From a virus: 64,000 nt of DNA. The stretch spans positions 1 to 64,000 of the IMG/VR virus record IMGVR_UViG_3300031787_000018; one strand, written 5' to 3'. The first letter of the stretch is position 1. Each line of letters starts with the position of its first letter. The position numbers and the translations under genes were made by a program. Positions 53,478-61,881 of this stretch are shown piece by piece. The notes under the pieces are model-generated. The model ran no database searches, had not been told where the DNA came from, and was given only the letters and a program-made list of their open reading frames with translations.

Positions 53478-54140
53478 ATGAAAAAAGTCATAAGATTAAA
53501 TGAAAATGATATTGAAAAATTGGTTAAAAAAATCATCAGAGAAGGTGAAACCAGTTACATGAATGATCACGAAGCTAATACATATATGTTTTGGCAAAAC
53601 CTTGAAACCATTAAACATGCCGCAGAGGAAATTTTGGAGATGGACAGGGAAAAAATAAATGAAATTTTAGCAGATGGTCATGCTTGGGCCATGGACCATA
53701 TTGCGACTTCAGCTGATGATGTTGAAGAAGTATATCATTTTTTGGAAGGTCGTGAAGATGATTATGAAAAACATGAACACAAGGAAGAAGAAGAGGAGGA
53801 GGAAGAATATGGGCAATATATGGAATCCATCAAAGGTAGAATAATTCATGCTGACGAATTTGGCTTCACAGAGTTATTACCAATAAATGAAGGTAAAGGT
53901 AAAGGGGCTTGTGCAAACAGAGATTTAAATAAACCTTGGTTAACACCTGATGGACCTAAAAAACGTTCTGTTTGTGTTAAAAACGCTTCAGGAAATGTGG
54001 TTAAAGTTAATTTTGGTGACCCTAATATGAGAATTAAAAAATCAAACCCTGAAAGAAGAAAATCTTTTAGAGCTAGACATAAATGTGAGAATCCAGGACC
54101 AAAGTGGCGTGCACGCTATTGGTCGTGTAAGTTTTGGTGA
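53478..54140 (+). CDS. Virion-type protein with targeting peptide and Cys-rich C-terminal domain
   Basis: 220 residues from ATG 53478. N-terminus MKKVIRLNENDIEKLVKKII-RE fits the targeting pattern. An acidic spacer (KEEEEEEEEYG) is followed by ELLPINE-GKGKGACANRDLN, an I-N-E site before a separate C-terminal domain ending RARHKCENPGPKWRARYWSC. This basic Cys/Trp/Arg-rich domain recurs in T4-like virion proteins as far as I recall. The 3' end is overlapped by a GIY-YIG gene. Confidence 0.6.
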   Translation: MKKVIRLNENDIEKLVKKIIREGETSYMNDHEANTYMFWQNLETIKHAAEEILEMDREKINEILADGHAWAMDHIATSADDVEEVYHFLEGREDDYEKHEHKEEEEEEEEYGQYMESIKGRIIHADEFGFTELLPINEGKGKGACANRDLNKPWLTPDGPKKRSVCVKNASGNVVKVNFGDPNMRIKKSNPERRKSFRARHKCENPGPKWRARYWSCKFW

Positions 54141-55021
54141 TACAACCCAATACCCCTATAAGATTTTAACTTACCCTTAATAACTTTAGTTATATTTGAC
54201 CTATCTAGATTATTTTCTTTACAAAATTTAGATAGGTCATTTTTTAATATATCTATGACTAATTTTTTACCCATATCATAAAGTTTCACCATTTCAACAT
54301 TTAAAACATCGTATTCTTGACATTTTGTTAAAATTTCATCATCAGTTTGTTGGGTGTCTAAAAAACAATAATAACCATTATGTCTTTTAATATTTTTAGT
54401 ATGACCTCTTAGTGTGTTAACAAAAAAATGTATTTTCAAATTATTTTGTTGACAAAAATCCCCCAAATTTTTAATCCTCAAAATATTATTTTTTCCATCA
54501 ACTAAAATCCAACTTTTTGATTTGTTTTTATTTTGTTCAATTAATCTGGGCCCGTTTTTTTGACTTATCTTATTTTTATGTTCTTCGGTAAATTTTTTAC
54601 CTTTGTTGTATCCTATGAATTTGACTTTAATTTTTTCCTTATAATCATTACTGTTTAAAGTTTTTTGCCATTTTTCAGATTTTTTTAAACCTTCAGAAAT
54701 TCTATTAGATAAATCTTCAGATATTATTCTATTTTTCTGACCACCTCCTAAAACATTATACCCATTAGGTGTTAGTGAGTTATGTTCATTTATCCAATAG
54801 ATTTCCTTTTTATCTAACTCATCAATCGATGAAGCCTCATCAATCACTTCCCATTCAAAATTATCTATACCATATTTTTTTATTGCATTTAAAAATGGTC
54901 TATCATTTTTATCATTTTTCGATTCTTTTAGGTGTCCACTAATTCTTTTATCTAAACCCCTTATGGTCTGACCTATGTAAACTTTCCCATTTATTTTATT
55001 TTTAACCATATAAATTACCAT
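54116..55021 (-). CDS. GIY-YIG homing endonuclease
   Basis: 301 residues. YMVKNKINGKVYIGQTIRGL gives the GIY-YIG motif; ISGHLKESKNDKNDRPFLNA and IKKYGIDNFEWEVID (catalytic Glu) complete the domain. NUMOD-type DNA-binding repeats follow (RIISEDLSNRISEGLKKSEK; ITKVIKGKLKSYRGIG). It is antisense to and overlaps the end of the gene at 53478 by 25 bases. Confidence 0.9.
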   Translation of the reverse strand: MVIYMVKNKINGKVYIGQTIRGLDKRISGHLKESKNDKNDRPFLNAIKKYGIDNFEWEVIDEASSIDELDKKEIYWINEHNSLTPNGYNVLGGGQKNRIISEDLSNRISEGLKKSEKWQKTLNSNDYKEKIKVKFIGYNKGKKFTEEHKNKISQKNGPRLIEQNKNKSKSWILVDGKNNILRIKNLGDFCQQNNLKIHFFVNTLRGHTKNIKRHNGYYCFLDTQQTDDEILTKCQEYDVLNVEMVKLYDMGKKLVIDILKNDLSKFCKENNLDRSNITKVIKGKLKSYRGIGLYHQNLHDQ

Positions 55022-55086
55022 AACTACTGACTATTTATTATATAAATATCTATAACTTTTAATGGAGTTGTAAATTTTGGTAAAAT

Positions 55087-55533
55087 ATGAAACATATAAT
55101 CAAAGAAGTTCTCTTACAAGAGGCTAAAAAAAAGAAATCGAATGACCGTTGTACACGTATTGCTAAACGTAAATACGACGTATGGCCATCTGCTTACGCA
55201 TCAGGTGCTGTAGTTAAGTGCCGTCAAGGTAAAATTTGGAAAAATGAAGATTTGGAATATGATTTGGATACTTTGATGGAAAATACTGAGTATGAAGATT
55301 TACTTAGTGAAGAACCTAAGAGAGATTTTTCAAAAGAAAAAGAAAAGGGGTTACACGGATGGTTTGAACGTAGAGGTGGAACAGGTAAGGCTAAAGGATG
55401 GGTAGATTGTAACACTTGTCGTGACGGTAAATGTAAACCGTGCGGTAGACAAGAGGGTGAGAAAAGAAAGAAACCTAGATGTAGGCCAACACCATCACAA
55501 TGTAAGGGGTATAAAAGACCGGATCAAAGATAA
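55087..55533 (+). CDS. Cys-rich virion-type protein (DUF5872-like)
   Basis: 148 residues. Starts MKHIIKE-VLLQE-AKKKKS with two (I/L)-x-E sites. CTRIAKRKYDVWPSAYASGA and later GLHGWFERRGGTGKAKGWVD, CNTCRDGKCKPCGRQ and CRPTPSQC match a small domain often seen in T4-like phage virion proteins. Zinc binding likely. Followed directly by the next gene. Confidence 0.7.
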   Translation: MKHIIKEVLLQEAKKKKSNDRCTRIAKRKYDVWPSAYASGAVVKCRQGKIWKNEDLEYDLDTLMENTEYEDLLSEEPKRDFSKEKEKGLHGWFERRGGTGKAKGWVDCNTCRDGKCKPCGRQEGEKRKKPRCRPTPSQCKGYKRPDQR

Positions 55534-56259
55534 ATGAAAAATTTAATTCGTAAAATATTAAAAGAAGAATTAAAGACTAAAAAATATAAGTCTTTAAAAC
55601 CTGGCGTTGCTGAACTACATGGTAAAAAGATTGTTGTGGTTTTAGATGAGAACGATAGAATAGTTGCACATGGACCTTACATAACTGACACTACAGATAA
55701 AAGGTATATATGTCATATTGCTGAAGGTTTAATAGAAGAACTATTCGATGAAGGTGAAATACAAATGGAAAGTTTGTTAAAAGAACTAGATACAAAAGAT
55801 TTTACTAATATTCAAAAAATAAACTATTGTGACAACATTAGAGAATCCGAAGAAATAGATTCTGAAAATGTTTTATTAAGTGGTCATAAAGGTCACACAG
55901 GTAAAGTGTTTGTACATAGAAATTTAAATAAACCACCTTATTGGACAATAAAGGCTAGAAGTGGTGAAAACGCTGGGATTGTTATTGGTTATGATAAAAC
56001 AGTTTGTTTAACAAATGTTGTATTCTCAGTTAGTGAAAAATCACGTCAAAGGGTTTTAGTGACAAAACAAAAAAACGTACATGCTGGGGTGGTTGGGTAT
56101 TTAAAAGAAAATTGTTCTACGAACACAAGCGGTTGGATTCCTGTCACATATAATCCTTACAAATATAGTACTTTTATTAGATTAGATAATGGTCAACCTA
56201 TATATGAAGCTAGTGAGGCCATATTAAAAAATGAAAAAGAAATTTGGGTAAAAATTTAA
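55534..56259 (+). CDS. Virion-type protein with targeting peptide
   Basis: 241 residues. N-terminus MKNLIRKILKEE-LKTKK fits the set. Residues 15-100 form an alpha/beta domain (VAELHGKKIVVVLDENDRIV); the C-terminal half (KVFVHRNLNKPPYWTIKARS, VHAGVVGYLKEN) is a second domain of unknown function, separated by NIRESEEIDSEN. No known catalytic motif. Confidence 0.65.
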   Translation: MKNLIRKILKEELKTKKYKSLKPGVAELHGKKIVVVLDENDRIVAHGPYITDTTDKRYICHIAEGLIEELFDEGEIQMESLLKELDTKDFTNIQKINYCDNIRESEEIDSENVLLSGHKGHTGKVFVHRNLNKPPYWTIKARSGENAGIVIGYDKTVCLTNVVFSVSEKSRQRVLVTKQKNVHAGVVGYLKENCSTNTSGWIPVTYNPYKYSTFIRLDNGQPIYEASEAILKNEKEIWVKI

Positions 56260-56265
56260 TTTATT

Positions 56266-58881
56266 ATGCCTTACGAAATAGATCCTAAAAATAAAAAATG
56301 TGTCAGAAAGGCCGATAGCAAAAAACGTGTCGGTTGTACAAAAGGTTCTGTAAAGAAGTACCTTACAGCATTACGTATGAATGTTAGTGAATCTGAAATG
56401 GGTGATTTTGAATGGGCGGAAGAAACTATAAGTGGTGGAGTGGATTTAAACAACCCTGAAGTTTTATTTACAGTTTTAGAAGATACATTTAAAAACAGTA
56501 ATTTTAAAATAGTAAAAAACGGTGGTATCTATCATATCGAAGACCAATACGGTGATATATATTCCTACATAAGTAAAAATGACTTCAACCTACCTTTTAT
56601 TTATCATGATATTAAAGATAATATAACATTTTTAACTGGTGAAGGTGATAATGATTTATTACCTTATTATAGGAGATTACTTAACTTAATAAGACATTTA
56701 TATAAAAACAACATAAACCAATTATTCAAACCCATCAATGAAACAGAAGATGATTTTAGTTGGTTTGATTTGGATAGTGGGGTAAGATTAGGTGACTTAT
56801 GGCAAAGTGGTACCTTAAAAGTTGGTGATGTTATTTTTATCTCTGGTGATGTTTATGATGGTGAAGGTAAGTTATTAACAACATTTAATAAAGAATTATT
56901 CGAAGTCACTCAAATAATCGTACATGGTGATGACCATAGAATGAAATTTAAATGGGTTGATAACACAAAAGAAAAACCTAATGATTGGAAGGATGTTTTG
57001 AGTTATGAAAATACTATAATAGTAGACGGTTTAATTGATTCTGATTTTAAATGGATAATAGAACCTGTAACAAAATCAATTAATGAATCTGAAGAAGGTG
57101 AATTTGGTTGGGTTGAAGATATCTTAGATAACCCAATTAATATGTTAGTAAAGGGTGGTGTTTATTTAGTTAATCACAGAGATAAGGATGAATGGGGGTT
57201 AAATGTTAAAGTTTTAGATTTTACAAGTGATACTGTGTCTTACATAAGAAGAGTAACTGATAATGGTGATCAAACCTTAAATAATAGTGAAAACATAATA
57301 GGTAGAAGTAGGGTTGATAAGTTAATAACCCGTAATTATTGGCAATTAATACCAACCAAAACCTCTTTATTTAGTGATACTATAAAAGAATCCGAAGATA
57401 ATTTTGGATGGGCTGAAGATATAATTGAAAAACCATTTTTAGATTTTACAGGTAAGGAACTTTTAATAGATGTTAGAGGTTTTACAGAGGAAGAACGTGA
57501 AGAATTGTACCAAGTCTTAAAAGGTTATATAGATTTTGATTATGGTAGAGAACATAGAGGTGATTGGAACCCCAAATGTATTATAGATAATTATAATCTT
57601 AAATCGGTTTGTCTTCATTGTGGTACTGAGGATTTTGATTATGAACCACAAAGAGGTCATATATGTTGTTTATCTAACACATATGACGAACAACCGGCTT
57701 ACACCAAAGCAAATATCATACCAATTGACGGTAAAATTTTATTGGGTAAAAATAATTTAAATGAGGCTGAAAAAATTAGTTCTGATGATTTTGGATGGGC
57801 TGAAGATATAATACACGGTGAAGCTATCGGAATTAACATACAAGGTAAAGACGATTTTATAAGAAACCTAAAACCAGGTTCCGTTTTAAAGATAAGTGGT
57901 GACCAAGACGGATTGTTTTTTTATGATGAAATGGTTGAGGTTGTGTCTAATTTTCCTAGTTCCGATGATAGAGCGACAAATTTAAAATTAATAAAATTTA
58001 GTGGTTTTTTAGCAACTGATGATGCTGATGCTGATATGGAAGGTACACATTGTGGTGGTATTTCAACTAATGATGAAATTAAATCTAAATGTGGGTGTGA
58101 AAATTATGGTGAAGGTATAAATCAAGATATGGGTATTGGTAGATGCTGGTGGGTTGATTTGAAAAACTCAGTAGACGAAATATCTTTCTATCCATCCAAA
58201 AGTAATATAATGGAAAATAAAAATAAAAAACCTTTATTAAAAGAAGGTCGTTATGACCGTATAACAAGTAGTGTTGTAAGGGACATTATGGAATTGGTGA
58301 AAACTAATAAAGAAGGTTATTTTCATTTACCCGATGATGTTAGGGATGAATTATATTATGAACAAGAAGGTTTATCTTTTAGTGTTGAAATAACGATAAA
58401 AAAAACAGAAGATCCTATAACATTTGAAGTTGGTACTATTACGGTTGGTGATGAAGAATATGATGAAGAATACGATGAAAACGTGTTAGAAATGTCAATC
58501 TTATTGGGTACAAATTTTAATAGACAAAATTTTGAAAGTTTATTTTATAAACTACAAGAAGATGTGAGACATGAAATAGAACACTTTACTCAAGAAGGTC
58601 CTGATAGAATAAAAGATAAACCTAAATCTAAAGAAAAAACATCAGAATTACCACCATTCGAACATCATACACATATAACTGAAATACCAGCTTTGGTACA
58701 TGGTTTTTATCGTCGAGCTAAATTGGAAAGAAGACCATTAGATGAAATAATGGTTGAAGATTTAGATGAAGATATATCCAAAGGTAATTTAACCAAAGAA
58801 CAGGCTAGTCAAATACTCACATTATGGATTGATTACGCCAAAAAACATTTACCACATGCTCAATATAGTGGTGAATATTAA
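56266..58881 (+). CDS. Large modular polyprotein with repeated DFGW segments and C-terminal metalloprotease
   Basis: 871 residues. Begins with a small Cys domain (KKCVRKADSKKRVGCTKGSV). Junctions then recur: V-S-E near 42 (GDFEWAEETI), I-N-E near 157 (EDDFSWFD), I-N-E near 273 (EFGWVEDIL), I-K-E near 373 (DNFGWAEDII), L-N-E near 500 (SDDFGWAEDII) and L-K-E near 657 (GRYDRITSSV). The last part has VRHEIEHFTQE, an HExxH zinc motif, and resembles the 38405 protease. Each junction fits (L/I)-x-E prohead-protease sites, so six or more products of about 100-215 residues are predicted. Confidence 0.7.
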   Translation: MPYEIDPKNKKCVRKADSKKRVGCTKGSVKKYLTALRMNVSESEMGDFEWAEETISGGVDLNNPEVLFTVLEDTFKNSNFKIVKNGGIYHIEDQYGDIYSYISKNDFNLPFIYHDIKDNITFLTGEGDNDLLPYYRRLLNLIRHLYKNNINQLFKPINETEDDFSWFDLDSGVRLGDLWQSGTLKVGDVIFISGDVYDGEGKLLTTFNKELFEVTQIIVHGDDHRMKFKWVDNTKEKPNDWKDVLSYENTIIVDGLIDSDFKWIIEPVTKSINESEEGEFGWVEDILDNPINMLVKGGVYLVNHRDKDEWGLNVKVLDFTSDTVSYIRRVTDNGDQTLNNSENIIGRSRVDKLITRNYWQLIPTKTSLFSDTIKESEDNFGWAEDIIEKPFLDFTGKELLIDVRGFTEEEREELYQVLKGYIDFDYGREHRGDWNPKCIIDNYNLKSVCLHCGTEDFDYEPQRGHICCLSNTYDEQPAYTKANIIPIDGKILLGKNNLNEAEKISSDDFGWAEDIIHGEAIGINIQGKDDFIRNLKPGSVLKISGDQDGLFFYDEMVEVVSNFPSSDDRATNLKLIKFSGFLATDDADADMEGTHCGGISTNDEIKSKCGCENYGEGINQDMGIGRCWWVDLKNSVDEISFYPSKSNIMENKNKKPLLKEGRYDRITSSVVRDIMELVKTNKEGYFHLPDDVRDELYYEQEGLSFSVEITIKKTEDPITFEVGTITVGDEEYDEEYDENVLEMSILLGTNFNRQNFESLFYKLQEDVRHEIEHFTQEGPDRIKDKPKSKEKTSELPPFEHHTHITEIPALVHGFYRRAKLERRPLDEIMVEDLDEDISKGNLTKEQASQILTLWIDYAKKHLPHAQYSGEY

Positions 58882-58956
58882 TTTACTGTACCAATTATTT
58901 AACCTATATTTGTAATAATAAAGAATTTAATTAAATAAATTTTAAGTTTACAAAAA

Positions 58957-59211
58957 ATGGGTAAAGCAAAAAAAGAACACAGAAAAAGAGTTGAAGCACG
59001 TAATCGTAGAATTGAACAGGCTAGAAAAAGTTTTAGAGACAAGTTCAGAGAAGAACTTTTAAAAGAAATTGAATTGGAAAAGGCAAGAAGAATTGCTGAA
59101 AACCCTGAACTAATGGCAGAATTAGAAAAGAAAGTTAGGGAAGAAGGGGAAAAAATTGTCGAGACAAACCCGAATGACACTGAAACTATTATAACAAAAT
59201 CTATAGAATAA
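58957..59211 (+). CDS. Small charged coiled-coil protein
   Basis: 84 residues, very Arg/Lys/Glu-rich (EHRKRVEARNRRIEQARKSF). Single long helix. Likely nucleic-acid- or protein-binding; no family named. Confidence 0.55.
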   Translation: MGKAKKEHRKRVEARNRRIEQARKSFRDKFREELLKEIELEKARRIAENPELMAELEKKVREEGEKIVETNPNDTETIITKSIE

Positions 59212-59215
59212 CCAT

Positions 59216-59839
59216 ATGAACAGTGAAGTTTTAGAATACGAAATTATAAACCGCGAAACCAAGTACAAAGGATTTTCCAAATTAGAAGAAGTTACAGTAA
59301 AACACGGTGATACTGAATTTAAACGTGAAGTTTTTGATAGAGGTAATGCTGCGGCAGCTTTAGTTTATAACACAGAAACTAATAAATTTCTTTTTGTGGA
59401 ACAGTATCGTCCAGGTGCCGACGGAGTAACAGTTGAAATTGTGGCCGGTGGTATTGATGACGGTGAAAAACCACAAGATACGGTTAAAAGAGAAATTGCT
59501 GAAGAGTTGGGGTATAAAGTTGATAAGTTGACCCATATTACAGATTGTTACGTATCACCTGGAGCTAACACAGAAGTTACCGCTATATTCTACGCTGAAG
59601 TAAGTGAAAAAATAGGTGAAGGTGGTGGTATTGATAATGAAAATATTAAAATAGTTGAAGTGGACGAGTTGGGTTTAAACGGGAATTTATTTTTTAGTAT
59701 ACCTGAAGATGGTAATATAGTTCCACCATATAAACTTATTGATGCTAAATCCATAATTGCGGTTAGTTGGTTTATGACTTCTAAATTGATGAAATCCCTT
59801 TGGGAAACTATTTCTGATTATAAAATGAAATCTTTATAA
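59216..59839 (+). CDS. Nudix hydrolase, ADP-ribose pyrophosphatase type
   Basis: 207 residues. FLFVEQYRPGADGVTVEIVA and GGIDDGEKPQDTVKREIAEE-LGY (complete Nudix box), then CYVSPGANTEV, the S-P-G block typical of ADP-ribose / NudF enzymes. It would split ADP-ribose to AMP and ribose-5-phosphate, which links it to the next gene. Overlaps that gene by one base. Confidence 0.85.
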   Translation: MNSEVLEYEIINRETKYKGFSKLEEVTVKHGDTEFKREVFDRGNAAAALVYNTETNKFLFVEQYRPGADGVTVEIVAGGIDDGEKPQDTVKREIAEELGYKVDKLTHITDCYVSPGANTEVTAIFYAEVSEKIGEGGGIDNENIKIVEVDELGLNGNLFFSIPEDGNIVPPYKLIDAKSIIAVSWFMTSKLMKSLWETISDYKMKSL

Positions 59840-60456
59840 TGAAAACAATATTCGTAAACGTAAACACACAAGAAGATTTCTTTGGTGAGGATAGTAAAGT
59901 TAAAGTTCCAAATGTGGAATCAATACGTCCTAAATTAAAAGCTTTAACATCATTCGCTAAAGAAAATAAAATAAAGGTGGTCAATGTTATTAGTTGGTAT
60001 GATCCTAAAAATGAAATGTTTAAACCACCACATGATTTTAATAAAACATTTCCTGAACACTGTGTCGCAAACACAAATGGAACCAACTTTATCAAAGAAA
60101 CTTTACCTGAAGATGATTATTTTTTAATCAAATGGGATGCACCTTATATTGTCTTTCCTGAAATACATAAACATCGTAATTTGATTGTTTTCAAAAACAA
60201 CATCAACCTTATTGAAGGTAACAAATTTGCTGACAGTGTATTAAACAATTTAGGTACCGTATTAATGGATAGACCTTTGTATGTTGTTTACGGTGTTGGT
60301 GCGGGATTGGTCGCCAAAGATTTAACACGTAGAGGTTACAATGTTAAAGTTATAACTGATGCTACCATAGAATTTAATAACATACCTTTAAGTTACGAAG
60401 AGGTAGGTGTTGAACCAATAACTACTGAGTATTTATTTTCTTCTGAATTGGCATAA
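59839..60456 (+). CDS. Nicotinamidase-like (isochorismatase fold) protein lacking the catalytic Cys
   Basis: 205 residues. VNVNTQEDFFG keeps the catalytic Asp region; FPEHCVANTNGTNFI matches the H-C-x-x-G/N-T-x-G block; VYGVGAGLVAKDLTRRGYNV aligns with the VxGxxTDxCVxxTAxxAxxxGY helix but has no Cys at the nucleophile position. Probably inactive as a classical amidase, or a binding protein. Paired with the ADP-ribose Nudix, suggesting NAD metabolism. Confidence 0.7.
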   Translation: MKTIFVNVNTQEDFFGEDSKVKVPNVESIRPKLKALTSFAKENKIKVVNVISWYDPKNEMFKPPHDFNKTFPEHCVANTNGTNFIKETLPEDDYFLIKWDAPYIVFPEIHKHRNLIVFKNNINLIEGNKFADSVLNNLGTVLMDRPLYVVYGVGAGLVAKDLTRRGYNVKVITDATIEFNNIPLSYEEVGVEPITTEYLFSSELA

Positions 60457-60477
60457 TATTTAATAAAATAATTTAAA

Positions 60478-61095
60478 ATGGAATATACTGAAGATGAAAT
60501 ATTAGAAGTTGTATCTCGTTGGGAAAATTCGGGATTATTATACGGTTTACCTTTATATGAAAAACAAGAGTTAGCACCAATATACGATAACGTTGCCAGA
60601 CTTGCCATCTCTAAATTAGACAAAGGTTTAATAAGTCGTGAAGTATCAGACTTATTGGATAACGTAATGTTTCCTATATGTAGAAGACTTTATCGTAGGG
60701 TTGGTTCAGACTTTGAAATAGAAAGAATGATAGAAAATCTAATCAAAGAAGTTAATGAAAATAAAGATAAATTAAACAGTTTTGTGGTTGACAAAACTAC
60801 AAATCCTATTGTTGAATTTTGTGTTACATTCGCGGACGGGTATGAAGATGAAACAATAAGTAATAAGCAATTTAGTGATGAAGAATATATAGAAAGAGTT
60901 GATAAAGTATTAGATACACTACGTCACATACTCCTCAACAAAGATATGGTATCATTTGTGGATAGAACAAATTCTGATTGGAAGATTATGTTATCTGACG
61001 CTAAAAAATCTTCCAAACAAGTAAGATATTGGAACCAAAAAATATGTAAAGAATTTCTTAGTCAAATTATGTCAGATACAAACAAAGCTATATAA
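60478..61095 (+). CDS. Hypothetical helical protein
   Basis: 205 residues, helical with many charged residues (LPLYEKQELAPIYDNVARLA; SNKQFSDEEYIERVDKVLDT). No recognisable motif; starts 21 bases after the nicotinamidase-like gene. Confidence 0.55.
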   Translation: MEYTEDEILEVVSRWENSGLLYGLPLYEKQELAPIYDNVARLAISKLDKGLISREVSDLLDNVMFPICRRLYRRVGSDFEIERMIENLIKEVNENKDKLNSFVVDKTTNPIVEFCVTFADGYEDETISNKQFSDEEYIERVDKVLDTLRHILLNKDMVSFVDRTNSDWKIMLSDAKKSSKQVRYWNQKICKEFLSQIMSDTNKAI

Positions 61096-61124
61096 GTATA
61101 TTAAACCATTTTTTCAAACTAATT

Positions 61125-61134
61125 AATATTTATT
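61125..61134 (+). promoter_or_regulatory. Putative late-type promoter motif
   Basis: AATATTTATT, 17 bases before the infC start. Confidence 0.35.
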
Positions 61135-61151
61135 GTTAGTAAATAATTTTA

Positions 61152-61676
61152 ATGAGTAAATACAACAAATCCTATCTTATTAATTATGAGATAAAAGCAA
61201 ATAAAGTTCGTATTATAGGTGACAATATAGAACCAAGAATATGTAACATCAAAGAAGCTATCAGTATAGCGGAATCCATGGAAATGGATTTGGTTGAAAT
61301 AAATTCAAATTCAGAACCACCAATATGTAGAATTGTCAGGTATGACAAATTTTTATATGAGGAAAAACGTAAACAAAGGGATGTAGAAAAAAGAAACCGT
61401 GAAAATCGTATAGAAGTTAAAGAAATACAATTATCACCAAACATTGATATTCATGATGTGGAATTTAAATCAAAACATGCCATCAAATTTTTAAAAGAAA
61501 ATAACAAAGTAAAGTTAGTGGTCAAGTTCGGCGGTCGTGAAATTATGTTTAAAGAGCGGGGTGAAAAACTTTTATTAGAATTTGTTCAAAATTTGGAATC
61601 CTTTGGGGTACCTGAGTATTTACCAAAATTAGAAGGTAAAAGAATGCATTTAATTTTAAAACCTAAAAAACAATAA
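61152..61676 (+). CDS. infC: Translation initiation factor IF-3
   Basis: 174 residues, full length. IF3-N: NYEIKANKVRIIGDNIEPRI, AISIAESMEMDLVEINSNSE, PICRIVRYDKFLYE. IF3-C: EVKEIQLSPNIDIHDVEFKS, KFLKENNKVKLVVKFGGREI, GKRMHLILKPKKQ. It binds the 30S subunit and controls start selection; with phage bS21 and initiator-like tRNA-Met it points to takeover of initiation. Confidence 0.95.
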   Translation: MSKYNKSYLINYEIKANKVRIIGDNIEPRICNIKEAISIAESMEMDLVEINSNSEPPICRIVRYDKFLYEEKRKQRDVEKRNRENRIEVKEIQLSPNIDIHDVEFKSKHAIKFLKENNKVKLVVKFGGREIMFKERGEKLLLEFVQNLESFGVPEYLPKLEGKRMHLILKPKKQ

Positions 61677-61702
61677 AAAAAGGGACTTATGTCCCTTTTT
61701 CT
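61677..61702. terminator. Bidirectional terminator
   Basis: AAAAAGGGAC-TTAT-GTCCCTTTTT between infC and the convergent gene at 61687. Confidence 0.85.
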
Positions 61703-61881
61703 GTATTTTGTATTTTTTTATGTGTTTCCATCAGTTCCCTCATGTCAGCATATATTTGTTCAACAGCTAATTTGAGGTATCCGGTTTTTTCTTCATCATT
61801 AGATTTATCCATTTCAGACTTTAACCCTTTTACCTTATCAACCAAATTTTGTAATTTTATATAATATATTTCCTTATCCAT
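61687..61881 (-). CDS. Small coiled-coil protein
   Basis: 64 residues, helical and charged (LQNLVDKVKGLKSEMDKSND). Overlaps the stop of the large gene upstream by 25 bases, so co-expressed with it. Confidence 0.5.
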   Translation of the reverse strand: MDKEIYYIKLQNLVDKVKGLKSEMDKSNDEEKTGYLKLAVEQIYADMRELMETHKKIQNTEKGT

